Of a stretch of 64,000 bases of DNA, positions 22,387 through 33,137 are shown one piece after another (position 1 is the first letter of the stretch; each line of letters opens with the position of its first letter). The stretch is taken from positions 69,719,628-69,783,627 of the forward strand of contig CM077164.1 in assembly GCA_039583875.1 (NCBI GenBank), given 5' to 3'. The notes beneath the pieces were generated by a model, which did no database searches, had not been told where the DNA came from, and saw nothing but the letters and a program-made list of their open reading frames with translations. Position numbers and translations under genes: made by a program. This DNA is from Platanthera guangdongensis. Lineage: Eukaryota; Streptophyta; Magnoliopsida; Asparagales; Orchidaceae.

Positions 22387-23322
22387 GTGACCAGAAGCGG
22401 TGCTGGGACGTCAGAACATCCGGTTTCTGATGATTATAGTGCACCTGGTGACGTGCCTGCAACCCTTCCCTCCGCAGAATGATGGTGGAAGCAGTGTTCG
22501 CTGCGATTGGTGCACAAAATGAAAGACGTGTACAGTCCCCTATTTTTGAGGTAATTCCAACACTGGGTGGTGTGATGGAGCAAACATCATTTATAGGACC
22601 GTTGGGTCAGCAGTTGAACATGCTTTTAGTGCAGGGTACGCACTCAGCTGAGGAATATTTGCAAGTGTTTCTGATGATAAGACGCTACCCGGGCTCTGAA
22701 GTGGAGAGTGAGCAATCGATGGTCGATAGGTTTTATAATGGCCTGCGCGGCGAATTACGAGTTCTGCTGCTAGGACCAAAATTATTGGGATTCCGAGCCT
22801 TGGTGGAATCGGCTAGATCTTTGGAAGTAGATTTGGCAAAAGTCAATCGGACGTCGGAGTTCAGGGTACTAGACCCTCCAGATTCTACAAAGTCTACATA
22901 CCGAAGGAGGAGGAACAAGAAGTATAAAATGTCTACTGGTCAGGCTCCATATGGTTGTTTTAAGTGTGGCAAGGAAGGGCACTTTGCCTGACATTGTCGG
23001 AATGGTGCTCAGAAGTTAAAGAAAGCTATGTCAGGAGTAGGTATAGGACAAAGTGCCAGAGATCTGAATCGAATCCAAGGAAGCAAGGACTTGGATATGC
23101 AGAATACGGAGTTCAAAATGTCGAACTCCTCAAAGTCTGCGTACCGTAGGTGGTATAAGAAGGCTAGGACTTCAGGTCCAGCTCCTTCTTCTGGTGCTTC
23201 TGGGACGACTACGGGTCGAACCCCGGGCGCATGCTTTAATTGTGGAAAGTCGGGGCACTTTGCCCGAGACTGCTAGAGCGGACGCCCCAAGTCCGAGAAG
23301 AAGCATGCTGTCGTGATGACAG
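22387..23322 (+). pseudogene. Element D gag, rearranged, with two zinc knuckles
   Basis: It opens directly after the TATAG acceptor with VTRSGAG, then shifts frame near 22480. Compared with C, about 90 codons of the capsid domain are missing: QLNML joins LVQG near 22620. The rest of the capsid follows (FYNGLRGELRVLLLG). Two zinc-knuckle units come next, CFKCGKEGHFA at about 22957 (its last Cys position falls after an in-frame stop) and CFNCGKSGHFARDC at about 23232. Each is preceded by a related basic linker. This looks like a tandem duplication or recombination of the nucleocapsid part. The product cannot be functional as it stands. Confidence 0.82.
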
Positions 23323-23530
23323 GTACGGCTTAAAGTTATAGTAGTTTAACTTTAAATACTTGTTGCCCTTGTGCATGTTAGCTTAGAACTGTTTGTGCTA
23401 AACTTTGTTCTGATTTTCGATTAATTCGGCGAGAGCATCGTTCACTTAGGGAGCTTCGCATTCCCTTTTGACCAAAGGATTTGTATTGCGCGTCGGAGTA
23501 CCTCCTCCGATGCAAAAAAGTGCACTTTTT
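23323..23530 (+). pseudogene. Element D gag-pol junction and protease fragment
   Basis: ACAG|GTACGG at 23322/23323 matches the donor-like sites of B and C. The acceptor position reads CTAA at 23401, where B and C have TAG, so it looks mutated. Degraded protease sequence aligned with C's FVLI...DTGASHSF follows to about 23530, then stops abruptly. Confidence 0.7.
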
Positions 23531-23566
23531 TGTAACGACCCGGCTCTGTAGACCAAGGCCGCCCGG
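23531..23566. other. 36-bp orphan fragment resembling an LTR start
   Basis: It begins TGTAACGACCCGG, as many plant gypsy LTRs do, but matches no other LTR in this window. It sits between the D protease remnant and the TG of element E. It may be the left edge of a further element that E landed in and whose remainder was deleted. Confidence 0.4.
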
Positions 23567-26500
23567 TGTAACATCCCAATTTCAACTAGACCCCCCTAAG
23601 GGTGATTTTGGGCAAGGCTAGGTCAAGACCAACCCTAGGAAGACCTTGGGGACCAAGTGGGCCTAGGTAGGAGGATGAAAGCTACCATGGTCTGCAAATA
23701 GTAAAATTCAAAACAATAATTTAGAAGGACATTAGGGCTTCACCATGACTCCATGACCCCATCACAACATTATTAACCTAGCAAAGGGGGGGGGGGGGGT
23801 CAACCCAAGCTCAACCCCTTTTTCCTTTTAAGTTAACCACAATATAATGAAATATTATGGGTGGAAAGGGCTGCCAATAGGCTGGGGAGTCAGCATGGTC
23901 AGCTTTGGTGACTAGGAAAGAGAGAGAAAGCTTCATTCCATACTAATGGAGGAGAGAGAAAAGGGGAAAGAGAGTTGAAGGAGGAGATTGGCCAAGGAAA
24001 GGCCAATGGTCCCCATTGATGGCAGCATTCATCTCCTCCAGTGAAGGGGAGGAGTTTTCAGCCGTTTTCCTGGCTGTCAAGGGGCTGTTACAGCCTCCAC
24101 CATCATGGCCGAAACAAGCCTTTAATGGCCATGATGGCCATGGCAGTTTCTTCCATTCTTCTCCCCCTCTGATGTTTTAAACATCATCAGTGAGCTTGGA
24201 GAAGAATTTCCTAATCCTTAACTGAAGAAATCCGGCGAGTTTACTGGGAGATTGCAGAATTCCGATCGGCGGCGCCACCACCATGTCAACCCGCAGATCC
24301 GCTCGTCTCCAGGCCGCCAACAAGGTCCTCCTCCTCCTCTTTTCTCATGGGTAGATCTTAGGTTTCATTAGGGCCAAGGTTCGGGCACAATTGAGTCCGA
24401 TCCAATTCGCAAAATTCATGGCTTTCGGCCGAAAATTTTATTGGTCGGATCGCCGGAATCCGCCCCTCCGGCGGATGTGCCGCCGTCTGGCGATAGCCAC
24501 CACCTCAACGGAGGTGATGGTGGCGGTGGCCGGCCGGGGAAGGGACTGGGTGGCCGGCGGCAGACGCTTGAAGTCGGCACAGGAAGAAGCAATCCTGGCC
24601 GTTGGCTCATCGGGGACGATAACCCAGCGCCGTCGATCTGCGCCAAGATTCGCGCGGCATCAAATGAGATACTTTAGGATTTAAATAAATATCATTTCAT
24701 TTCTGTCACATTAGATGTATTTAATGTATTTAATTTTTAAAAATACTTAGGGACCCTGAATGGAAATCTGCCCAACATGAAAATTGTAGCTTCGGGTGTC
24801 TAGTTTGTAGCAAAAATTGCTTGGACCCTTTTGGGCCACTGGTTAGACCAGGGTACCCCTTTTTGGTAGGACCTATACCTAGGCCTAAACAGAAATTAGT
24901 TTTGGTGCCCACACTTCATTCCTTGTCCAAACAAGTTGAAATTTGGGCAGTGAGAAAGTCTTAGTCATATCTAGAACCTGTCCAAAATTTAGAATTTTTG
25001 GAGAATATTTTTCTATAGTTTTTAGAAAAATTTAATAAATCATGATTAATTTAATTATGTGACCTAATTAATTTAAAACTCCCCCAAATTTTGGTGGGTG
25101 GTCTTAGATGTCATGATAGGTATAGGGTTAAAACTTTAGCTCATTTGGAGATGTTTAGGATAGGTAATTTACCCACCCTATATATGACCTTATAAGGGTA
25201 TTTTGGTCAAAAGCCACTATTTGATGGTTGAGTGGCCAAATTCCCTCATCAGAGGCTGAAATTTTGGCCACTGATATAATTTGACTTTTTACACTCACTT
25301 ATGAAGTTTGGAGTGGTTTGGACTAGGGTAGCCCTAGAATTTTAGGGTAGGCCCTTTAGGGTAAATTTCTAGGGTTTGAAGAATTTGGGGTCAAAAGACC
25401 TTGGATGGACTTGAAACTTGGGAATGATGTCCATAGGGTTACTATGGTCCTGTGGTTAAAATTTTAGGGCATTTGGAAGAATTTAAACCCCTTAAATCTA
25501 TAACCCTAGTTTAGGGCACTAGCTTTGAAATCATAAGATCTAATACCAAAACTTTCTGAAAAGGGATGAGTTTTTGAATGGGTAGTTGTTTAGGGTATGT
25601 ATATCTCTGGAAAATTTATAATAAATTTTGGATGAATATTTTTGGTACTTTATTCACAAAGTCATGTTTTACAATTTTCACTTAGGAAATTTTGGAGAAA
25701 AGTATACTTGATTAAATCTGATGAAACTTAGCAAAGGGGCTTGTAATCATGGTACCCATCTCTGTAAAGTTTTATGAAATTTTTGAAGAATGATATTTAG
25801 TAGTTGCTTCTTTAATTATTTAATTCTATGGAACTTTGGTAAATTTAATAATGACATTTAAATGGTCTAAAAAATTTTAATTTCTTCATCATGATGTTTC
25901 TAGTTCCTTATGAAGCCCTAGTAATTTTTACATAATTATTGGAGACATATTTGTGGCACTTCCTTCATTATATTTGATCTTAGGAATTATTTTTAATAAA
26001 TCCTTTAGAGGTCAAGAACTATCTGGAAAATTATGAAAATTGGCAACCAATAATATTTCTCTGTTATTTAGTGAATAAAATTTTAGGAGGCCATTACCTG
26101 AGAAAATCTTATGGTTCATGTTCAAATTGACTATGGCCTAGTTTTTGAGGAAAATTCAATAAATAGTAGATTAATTGGGAAAAATATGATTTTCTGAATT
26201 TAGACTATATTTATCATAATAGACCTCTGGTAAAATTTGTAGAGTTATTGGAGGAGAATTTAGAGTATCACCTATTGAGTACATCATATTAGCTTAGGGA
26301 GGTCTGCAATTAGTAAAAACAGCAGAAATCAAATTAAAGTGCACAATGAGTTTAGGAAGTTGGAATAATGGGGCATTAGTCCGGTAGGTGAATTAGGTTT
26401 GTCATCAGAAGTGTAGATGAGTAGTGGAGGTTGGTTAGAGTTGTGTGGGGCTCGGGATCGACAAAGGATCACTCATCCTCGTTGAAAAGAAGGAGTCATA

Positions 26501-28105
26501 TATACTTGGGTTAGAATTCAATTATAACCCTAAGGGATCGAGAGATTTGTGTAGTAACCAATAATAATAAGTGTCTTGCGAAAGGGAGCTTTGGGCGTAA
26601 TCCCATCGTAGTTCCTAGTGCCTTCGAGAGCCCTTCACGGGGAATACCTTGGGCAGTCCTGGGCTAACGCAACTCATAGGAATAATGAAACTTCAAGAGT
26701 AACTAGAATAATTAGGGTTTCACTCTCACACACCCCGAGGTTACGGGAAGTAATTTTGGCTAGATGATCAAGAAGTAGGCTCGGTCGTTGTGGTAAGAGG
26801 GCAGGATGGCCCGGTGAGCTTCGGCTCGGTGTTGGTACGTAAATTTGCATGTGCATAAAAGGAATGAAATTAAGGTGGTGGGTCTTCGGTATTGGAGGAT
26901 CTTAGCACAGACACCAATACGTTGACTCGGCAAGTGTTGTGATAGCACTTCGCCAACAGAAGTCCGGTGCGCCAGCCGGCAAGAGTACGCAGGAGTCCGC
27001 TTAGTGCACCAGCGTTGAGGCGTACGATAGGTCTGACTAGTAGTGCTATACTGGTTTAGAGGTGGGCGAGGCCCAACCCATCGCTTCCGTCTGCCACTAC
27101 GGAGGTACCCTGGGAGGTGAGGCTCCAGAAAGGGGGAACTAAAGGTCTGTGTGCACAGAGTCGGGTGTGTGTGTTGCACTTGCTTGATCCATCATACCCA
27201 CTTGCATGTCATAGCATAAGCGATTCATTTAACACTTTGACACCTAAAATATAAGTGGTATGGGACACTTATACATTAGGCCCTGCAAAACGACCCCTTG
27301 GTCTATAAGCTTGTGTGGGCAAGTTTATAAATTAAGGTTAATTTTCGTTACATATATATATTGCTGTTAATAACCGACACCCCAACGTATAAATTGGTAT
27401 GGGACTCTTTATACGATGGGAGTCTTGCAAAAGACCCCTTGCTTATATGTACCCATATAAGTTAAGGTTACTTTACTTTACTTGTTTACAAATATGATTA
27501 GTTACTATATAAATTGCTAGTTTTAGGTCCACCGTCACCTGCATTTGATATACTCTCCACTTTCAAGTCCTCCCTTTCTTCCTCTCCGCTCGGTGCCTAG
27601 GAGCCATGGGGGAAGGGGTGGGGGATGATAGGACTTAGTATTTTAGACTAACGGTTTTCGAACCACATCATTTAGGGGATCGCGGAGCCCAGATTGGAGG
27701 AGCAGCCCCAGAGGTCGACACGCTTGGAGATAGGGCAGTCTAGCACAGGAGTTCAGACAGCTGGGACCGTGAGGCCCTTACTCTAGTAGTGTTTATTTTA
27801 TTTCCACATGAGATATCTTGTGGTGAGGAATTGTTGTATCGGGCATAAGCCCTTATTTATAGTGCTTGGTTTTGTGGACTCTCCCATCGTGGAGATATTT
27901 TACTTGATGTGATATTTCTGTGGACTTGTACTTAGAGTTTTGCTTCGCATGTTATTACTCTAATTTTGTTACTATGCTGCGATCGAATTGGCCGGCAGAA
28001 ACAGCGTTTTGTGGTGATGACGCTTCCGGGCGAGAAGGTGTCACCGCAAAGCGGCGGTTCTGGGCATAAGACCCTATGTTTTTTTTAAAAAAATGGGGTC
28101 TTACA
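23567..28105 (+). mobile_element. Element E 5' LTR
   Basis: It starts TGTAACATCCCAATTTC and ends GGGGTCTTACA. It has a run of 14 Gs at 23787-23800, a GC-rich segment with the mini-exon ATG at 24283, a long AT-rich non-coding body (24700-26400) and a block at 26580-26660 shared with F (AAGGGAGCTTTGGG to GAGAGCCCTTCA). GC-rich frames at 24391-24684 look fortuitous. I see no other coding content. Confidence 0.92.
24283..24324 (+). CDS. Element E putative 14-codon gag mini-exon in the LTR
   Basis: ATG in a good plant context (CCACCATGTC) opens 14 codons, MSTRRSARLQAANK, ending AAG|GT. Gag similarity begins right after TTTCGCAG at 28296 in the matching phase 0. The gag frame has no ATG before residue 32 of the second exon. 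The implied intron is 3972 bp. F has a 14-codon unit at the same place with an implied intron of 3947 bp. The donor is weak (GTCCTC). Confidence 0.5.
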
Positions 28106-28107
28106 AA

Positions 28108-28118
28108 TGGTATCAGAG
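28108..28118 (+). promoter_or_regulatory. Element E primer binding site
   Basis: TGGTATCAGAG, two bases after the LTR, is a full match to the plant initiator tRNA-Met primer site. Confidence 0.9.
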
Positions 28119-28296
28119 GCGAAACCTCGATCGAAAGGTAACAGTCCACAACCCCTGGTCCACCCCCGCGCGAGCTTAGTTTGCGGACAAACTAGCAGCG
28201 GAAGCAGTGGTGAGACCCTAAGGAGGAATCACTTGTAAAATAGTCCACTTTGCATATATTTGAGCTGATTACCCACTAATATAGTTTGTTTCGCAG

Positions 28297-29453
28297 CCTC
28301 CAGCTCAGCCCACACCACAAGGCGGGGCCCAGCGGACTCCGGACGTTGCACCACCTCCCCCGGTCCCTACTCCTTTCCTACAGTCGGAGGTGGGACAGAC
28401 GTTGACAGCCATTTTGGATGCTTTCAGGGCTCAACAGGTTCTGGCTCCGCAGCCAAACCAGGGGGCCAACTGGCTGAGTATCTTTCGAGGACTCGCTCCC
28501 CCATCCTACTGTGGGACTGAGTCTGTCGTCCGGACAGAGGAGTGGCTAGATATCATGTACGAGATGTTGACTGGGATCAAGTGCCCGTGGGAGGAAAGGG
28601 TGCCCTTGGTCGTGTCTTGCTTGGAATCTCATGCTAAGAGGTGGTGGAAGACTTCCCTGGATACGATTTTTGCTGACAGGACGGCTGCGGAGATAGCTTG
28701 GGAGGAATTCAAGGGCGCGCTATTGGAGCACTTTGTTCCGCAATCAGCCAGAGATGAGCTGGAGGACAGGTTTTTGCAGTTGAGGCAAGGGAGCAAGACG
28801 GTGGTGGAGTACCACCGAGAGTTTGATCATTTAGCCCGGTTTGCAGACTCATATCAGTTGGACGAAGCTGGGTATACGAAAGGTTCTACAAGGGCCTGCG
28901 GGAGGAGCTGAGGGAGACCTTACTATTTGTATCTGACGGGCCCATCTCCCGGATTTTGGAGATGGCGAAAAGAATCGAGGCGGATTGGCTTACTACTCGG
29001 GGCCGGAAGCGGCCAAACGAAGACCAGAGCCGGGGAGCCCGAAATGATCAGCGGCGGGGCCGCATCACAGATGGAAGAAGGGTAGAAGACCAGCCTCATC
29101 AGGAGGCGAGACAGGAGATAGGAAGACCAGTGTTGATGGCTCCACCACCAGTTCAGAGGCGGGACGAACAGAGACCCGGGGGAATGGCGTATCAACCGCC
29201 AGTGTGCTTCGATTGTCACCAGGTGGGGCACATTAGGAGGAACTATCCCATGGGGAGGGCACCCCCACCAGCACCACAGGCTGCCCCACCAGTGCCATAC
29301 TTCGGAGGCCGGGGTCGTGGCCGAGGACGTGGATACCCAGGTGGCGATCGTAGACCGGAAAGGGAGCAGGTGTATGCCTTGGATCTGGCACAGCCTCGAA
29401 ACTCGGAGCAAGTCATAACAGGTATGACAAGAGTTTTTAAATTATTTAAATAA
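28297..29453 (+). pseudogene. Element E gag, one frameshift
   Basis: A proline-rich N-terminus leads to the first ATG at 28390 (MGQTLTAILDAFRAQQ). The capsid domain follows (AKRWWKTSLDT, WEEFKGALLEHFVP, VVEYHREFDHLARFA). One base is missing near 28880 before RFYKGLREEL; F has the expected AAGAGG here. The frame then continues to a Pro/Gly/Arg-rich tail. The zinc knuckle at about 29206-29246 reads CFDCHQVGHIRRNY: its last Cys is replaced by Tyr (codon 29244-29246), while F keeps Cys. A GRGRGRGRG run follows. The product would bind and package RNA, but this copy makes only a truncated Gag. Confidence 0.9.
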
Positions 29454-29568
29454 AAATTCCGTTATCTCTGCTGTCAATTTTTTTTTTTTTTTTTAGGAAC
29501 TTCTCAAAAAAAAATGATTAAATAGGAAGAAACTAGTTACAGAATCCTAAGACATTTAACCGATCCAG
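29422..29568 (+). other. Putative phase-1 intron at the E gag-pol junction
   Basis: AACAG|GTATGA at 29421/29422 and CCAG at 29565-29568 bound 147 bp, including a run of 16 Ts. Removing it joins the gag frame to protease inside a Gly codon, the same phase as in B, C, D and F. An alternative TTTTTAG acceptor lies near 29496. Confidence 0.55.
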
Positions 29569-32500
29569 GTATAGTCTTCGTCAGCGGCAAACCCGCCTAC
29601 ACATTGTTCGACACGGGTGCTTCGCACTCGTTCGTATCAGAGGCTTTCGTGGAAGGGCTAGAAGGCGTAGAACGGTTCACAGGCCTGACGAGGAGGGTGC
29701 GTTTACCTGATGGATCGGAGCTATTCAGCTCTGCCCACTACAACATGGAGGCGGAGATTGGCGGGAAGCCATTCGAAGTGGCGGCAACGATTCTTAGAAT
29801 GCCAGTCTTCGAGTTGATCCTGGGCATGACATGGTTGCACTGGAACCATGCCCAGATTGATTGCCAAGCGAAGAAGATCACAGTGAGGCATGGAGACTCG
29901 TTTATTGTCATCGAAGGTATAAGATCCGCCTCTTGTGTGCTTTTATCTTCAGTACAGGCCGTTAAGGCCCATCTACAGGGGGAAGAGGTCTACCAGATTC
30001 TGTTTGAGATAGAGGAGGCCAAGGGGGCCATGACAGACATCCCAGTGGTGCGGGACTTCGTCGACGTCTTCCCAGAGAAATTGCCAGGACTACCTCCGTG
30101 TCGAGAGCAGGATTTTCAGATAGAGTTAGTGCCCGGAGCCAGGCCGGCATTTAGGGCCCCTTACCAGATGGCCCCGAAGGAGTTGGCAGAGTTCCGGAGT
30201 CAGCTGTAGGAACTTGTAGAGGCAGGGTTCGTCCGGCCAAGTTCTTCACCGTGGGGAGCCCCAGTGCTGTTTGTCAAGAAGAAGGACGGAAGTCTCCGCC
30301 TGTGCATAGACTATCGAGCGCTGAATAGACTCACGGTTCGGAATACCTACCCACTCCCACGAATCGATGAGTTGTTCGACCAGCTGGAGGGAGCACATTT
30401 CTTCTCGAAACTTGACTTAAGGTCAGGTTATTATCAGCTGCGGATCCGAGAAGAGGACATTCCGAAGACCGCTTTCAGTAGCCGATACAGACTGTTCGAG
30501 TTCACAGTGATGTCGTTCGGGCTCACGAATGCACCATCAGCATTTACGAGCCTTATGAACATGGTGTTCAAGGAATATTTGGATGTATTCGTCATCATCT
30601 TTATTGACGACATCCTTGTCTACTCAAAGACGGAAGGGGAGCACGCACGACACCTGGCCTTGACATTGGAAAGGTTACAGGAGCATCAGCTGTACGCAAA
30701 ATTCAGCAAATGCCAGTTTTGGCTAAAGGAGGTGGCCTTCTTGGGCCATATCGTCAGTGGGGCTGGGTTGGCGGTAGACCCGGCCAAGATTCGGGCCGTT
30801 CAGGATTGGCCACCATTGAAGACGGCGACAGATGTACGGAGCTTCTTGGGACTTGCCGGGTACTACCAGAAGTTTGTAGAGGGATTCTCCCGGATCGCGC
30901 TCCCTCTTACGACTCTAACGAAGAAGGAATCCCCTTTTATTTGGACACCACAGTGCGAGGCAGCCTTCGTGGAGCTGAAGAGTCGGCTCACTTCGGCTCC
31001 CATCCTCGCTATTCCGTCAGGAAGGGAGGGATTCCAGGTGTATACCGACGCCTCCTACCAAGGGATGGGTGTCGTTCTGATGCAGAACGGGCATGTGATA
31101 GCTTATGCCTCTCGACAGTTGAAGATTCACGAGAAAAATTACCCGGTCCACGATCTGGAGATGGGCGCGGTAATCTTCGCCTTGAAGATTTGGCGGCACT
31201 ATCTGTACGGGGTTCATTGCGACATCTTCTCCGACCACCAGAACCTGAGATACGTGGACACGCAAAAAGACCTCAACATCAGACAAAGGCGTTGGGTGGA
31301 GTTCCTGACAGATTATGAGTATACTATGCACTACCACCCCGGGAAGGCGAACGTGGTGGCGGATGCGTTGAGCCGGAGAGGAGATGCTGCAGGGAAGGGA
31401 CCTCAGCTTATGTCTATGGAGCTGGTCCGGTCTTTCGGGGACATGCAGATATCCCTAGTATCCGAGGGCGATCCAGAATTATACATGGAGTATCTGGCGT
31501 CGATGATCGCTATTGATGATATCCGGGACCGCATCAGGGAAGGGCAGAAGACAGACCCTCGGGCGGAACCGATATTTCGAAAATTGGAGGAGGGTTCGAC
31601 GGGGGATTATTCCTTGAAGGATGGGCTATTGTACTTCAGAGGAAGGATTTATATACCCGCAGGAGGTCAGATCCGGGAGGATATCATGGCGGAAGCGCAT
31701 TGCAGTAGGTATTCGATACACCCGGGAATCACCAAGATGATGGCCGATCTGAAGAGGATGATGTTCTGGCCAGGAATGAAGAGGGATATTACACACTTCG
31801 TGACCCATTGCGAAGCCTGCCAGTTGGTGAAGGCGGAATGCAGAAACCCCGCGGGATTATTGCAACCTCTTCCAGTGCCAGAGTGGAAGTTTGAGGATAT
31901 TGCGATGGATTTTATTCATGGTCTCCCCCGATCACGAACGGGAAATGATTCGATTTGGGTCATCGTAGATCGATTGACGAAGGTGGCTAGATTTATACCA
32001 GTCAGGAAGGACGATTCAGTGGGGGTTCTGGTTCGGAAGTTTGTGGAGCAGTACATTCGCTATCATGGAGTACCCAGGACGATCGTGTCAGATCGGGACG
32101 GTCGGTTTACATCCAGGGAATGGCGGTCGGTTCAGGCATACTTGGGCACTCGACTGACTTTTAGCACCGCCTTCCACCCTCAGACGGACGGGCAGACAGA
32201 GCGCACAAATCGGACACTGGAAGACCTGCTACGTCTATGCATCCTAGACCGAGGAGAGCCTTGGGAAAAGATGTTACCGATGGTGGAATTCTCGTACAAC
32301 AACAGTCATCAGGCCAGCATAGGCATGGCCCCCTACGAGGCTCTATATGGACGGAAATGCAGAACCCCACTCTCTTGGATTCAGGACGAGGACCCGAAGG
32401 ATTTGGGATCGGATTTTGTTGAAGACACCGAGGCTCAGGTGAGGTTGATCAGGGACAGGATGTTAGAGGCACAGAGCAGGCAGGCCAAGTATTATGATGC

Positions 32501-32978
32501 CCGCCATCGTCAGGTGGAATTTCAGGTCGGGGACCGAGTGTTTTTGAAGATCCGGCCTATGCATGGAGTTTCTCGGATGCGTGGCCGAAGGAAGAAGCTC
32601 AGCCCCAGATATATGGGCCCTTACAGGATCCTGGAGCAGATAGGGGTCCTGGCTTACAGGCTGGAGTTGCCACCAGAGCTGGCAGCTCTGCATGATGTTT
32701 TCCACATATCCTCGCTGAGAAGGGCTCTACTACGCCCGGAGCAGCGGATTACGACCACCGAAGGGCCGGTAGCTTCAGACCGATCTGTTCACTTGGAGCC
32801 GGTGCGGATCGATGATAAAGGAGTACGGATCCTGCGACGCAAAAAGATTCCCTTAGTCAAGGTTCTGTGGAGGAACCACGGCCAAGAGGAGCATACTTGG
32901 GAGCCGCAGGATCTGATGCAACAGAAATATCCAGAGCTGTTTGGTCAGGTATACCTCTCAACCACTCAAGAAGTTTAA
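29569..32978 (+). pseudogene. Element E pol polyprotein, one internal stop
   Basis: Protease has [11 protein letters not shown] near 29607 and LILGMTWLHW. A TAG at 30207-30209 interrupts the protease-RT linker; neighbouring elements have a sense codon there. The frame then runs unbroken to 32978. Reverse transcriptase has [19 protein letters not shown] and catalytic FIDD near 30603. RNase H has [10 protein letters not shown]. Integrase has the HHCC region ([12 protein letters not shown] to CEACQLVK) and the D,D-E core ([29 protein letters not shown]). The tail [17 protein letters not shown] is the short chromodomain-like end of Tekay/Del. Apart from the stop, all catalytic residues I can see are present. 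Confidence 0.93.
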
Positions 32979-33137
32979 ATTAATTACTTGACTTTAACAG
33001 GTAAGACTACTTTAGTAGGAGTAGGGGTTAATCTTCCTATTTAATAACAACTATAAGTTCATTTTCTTCGGTAAGAAGATTACCGTAGGCGAGATCGTGA
33101 TTTCGAGGACGAAATCCTTTTTTTGACTTGTTGGATT
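32979..33137 (+). other. Element E 3' untranslated segment, no clear polypurine tract
   Basis: The conserved GAGGACGAAATCC stretch is present near 33099-33115. It is followed by a T-run and GACTTGTTGGATT rather than the usual A/G-rich tract before the 3' LTR. The plus-strand primer is therefore not recognisable. Confidence 0.65.

Noticed and set aside
23787..23800. The 14-G run as a G-quadruplex regulatory site
   Set aside because: A single homopolymer run occurs in both E LTRs with no further G-tracts close by. Its length is prone to sequencing error.
24391..24684. Protein-coding gene in the E LTR (and copy at 33962-34255)
   Set aside because: Overlapping frames are open on both strands over a short GC-rich block, with no domain recognised and no conservation in F.
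30710..31318. 202-codon frame within E pol
   Set aside because: It is a shadow frame of the reverse transcriptase and RNase H coding sequence.
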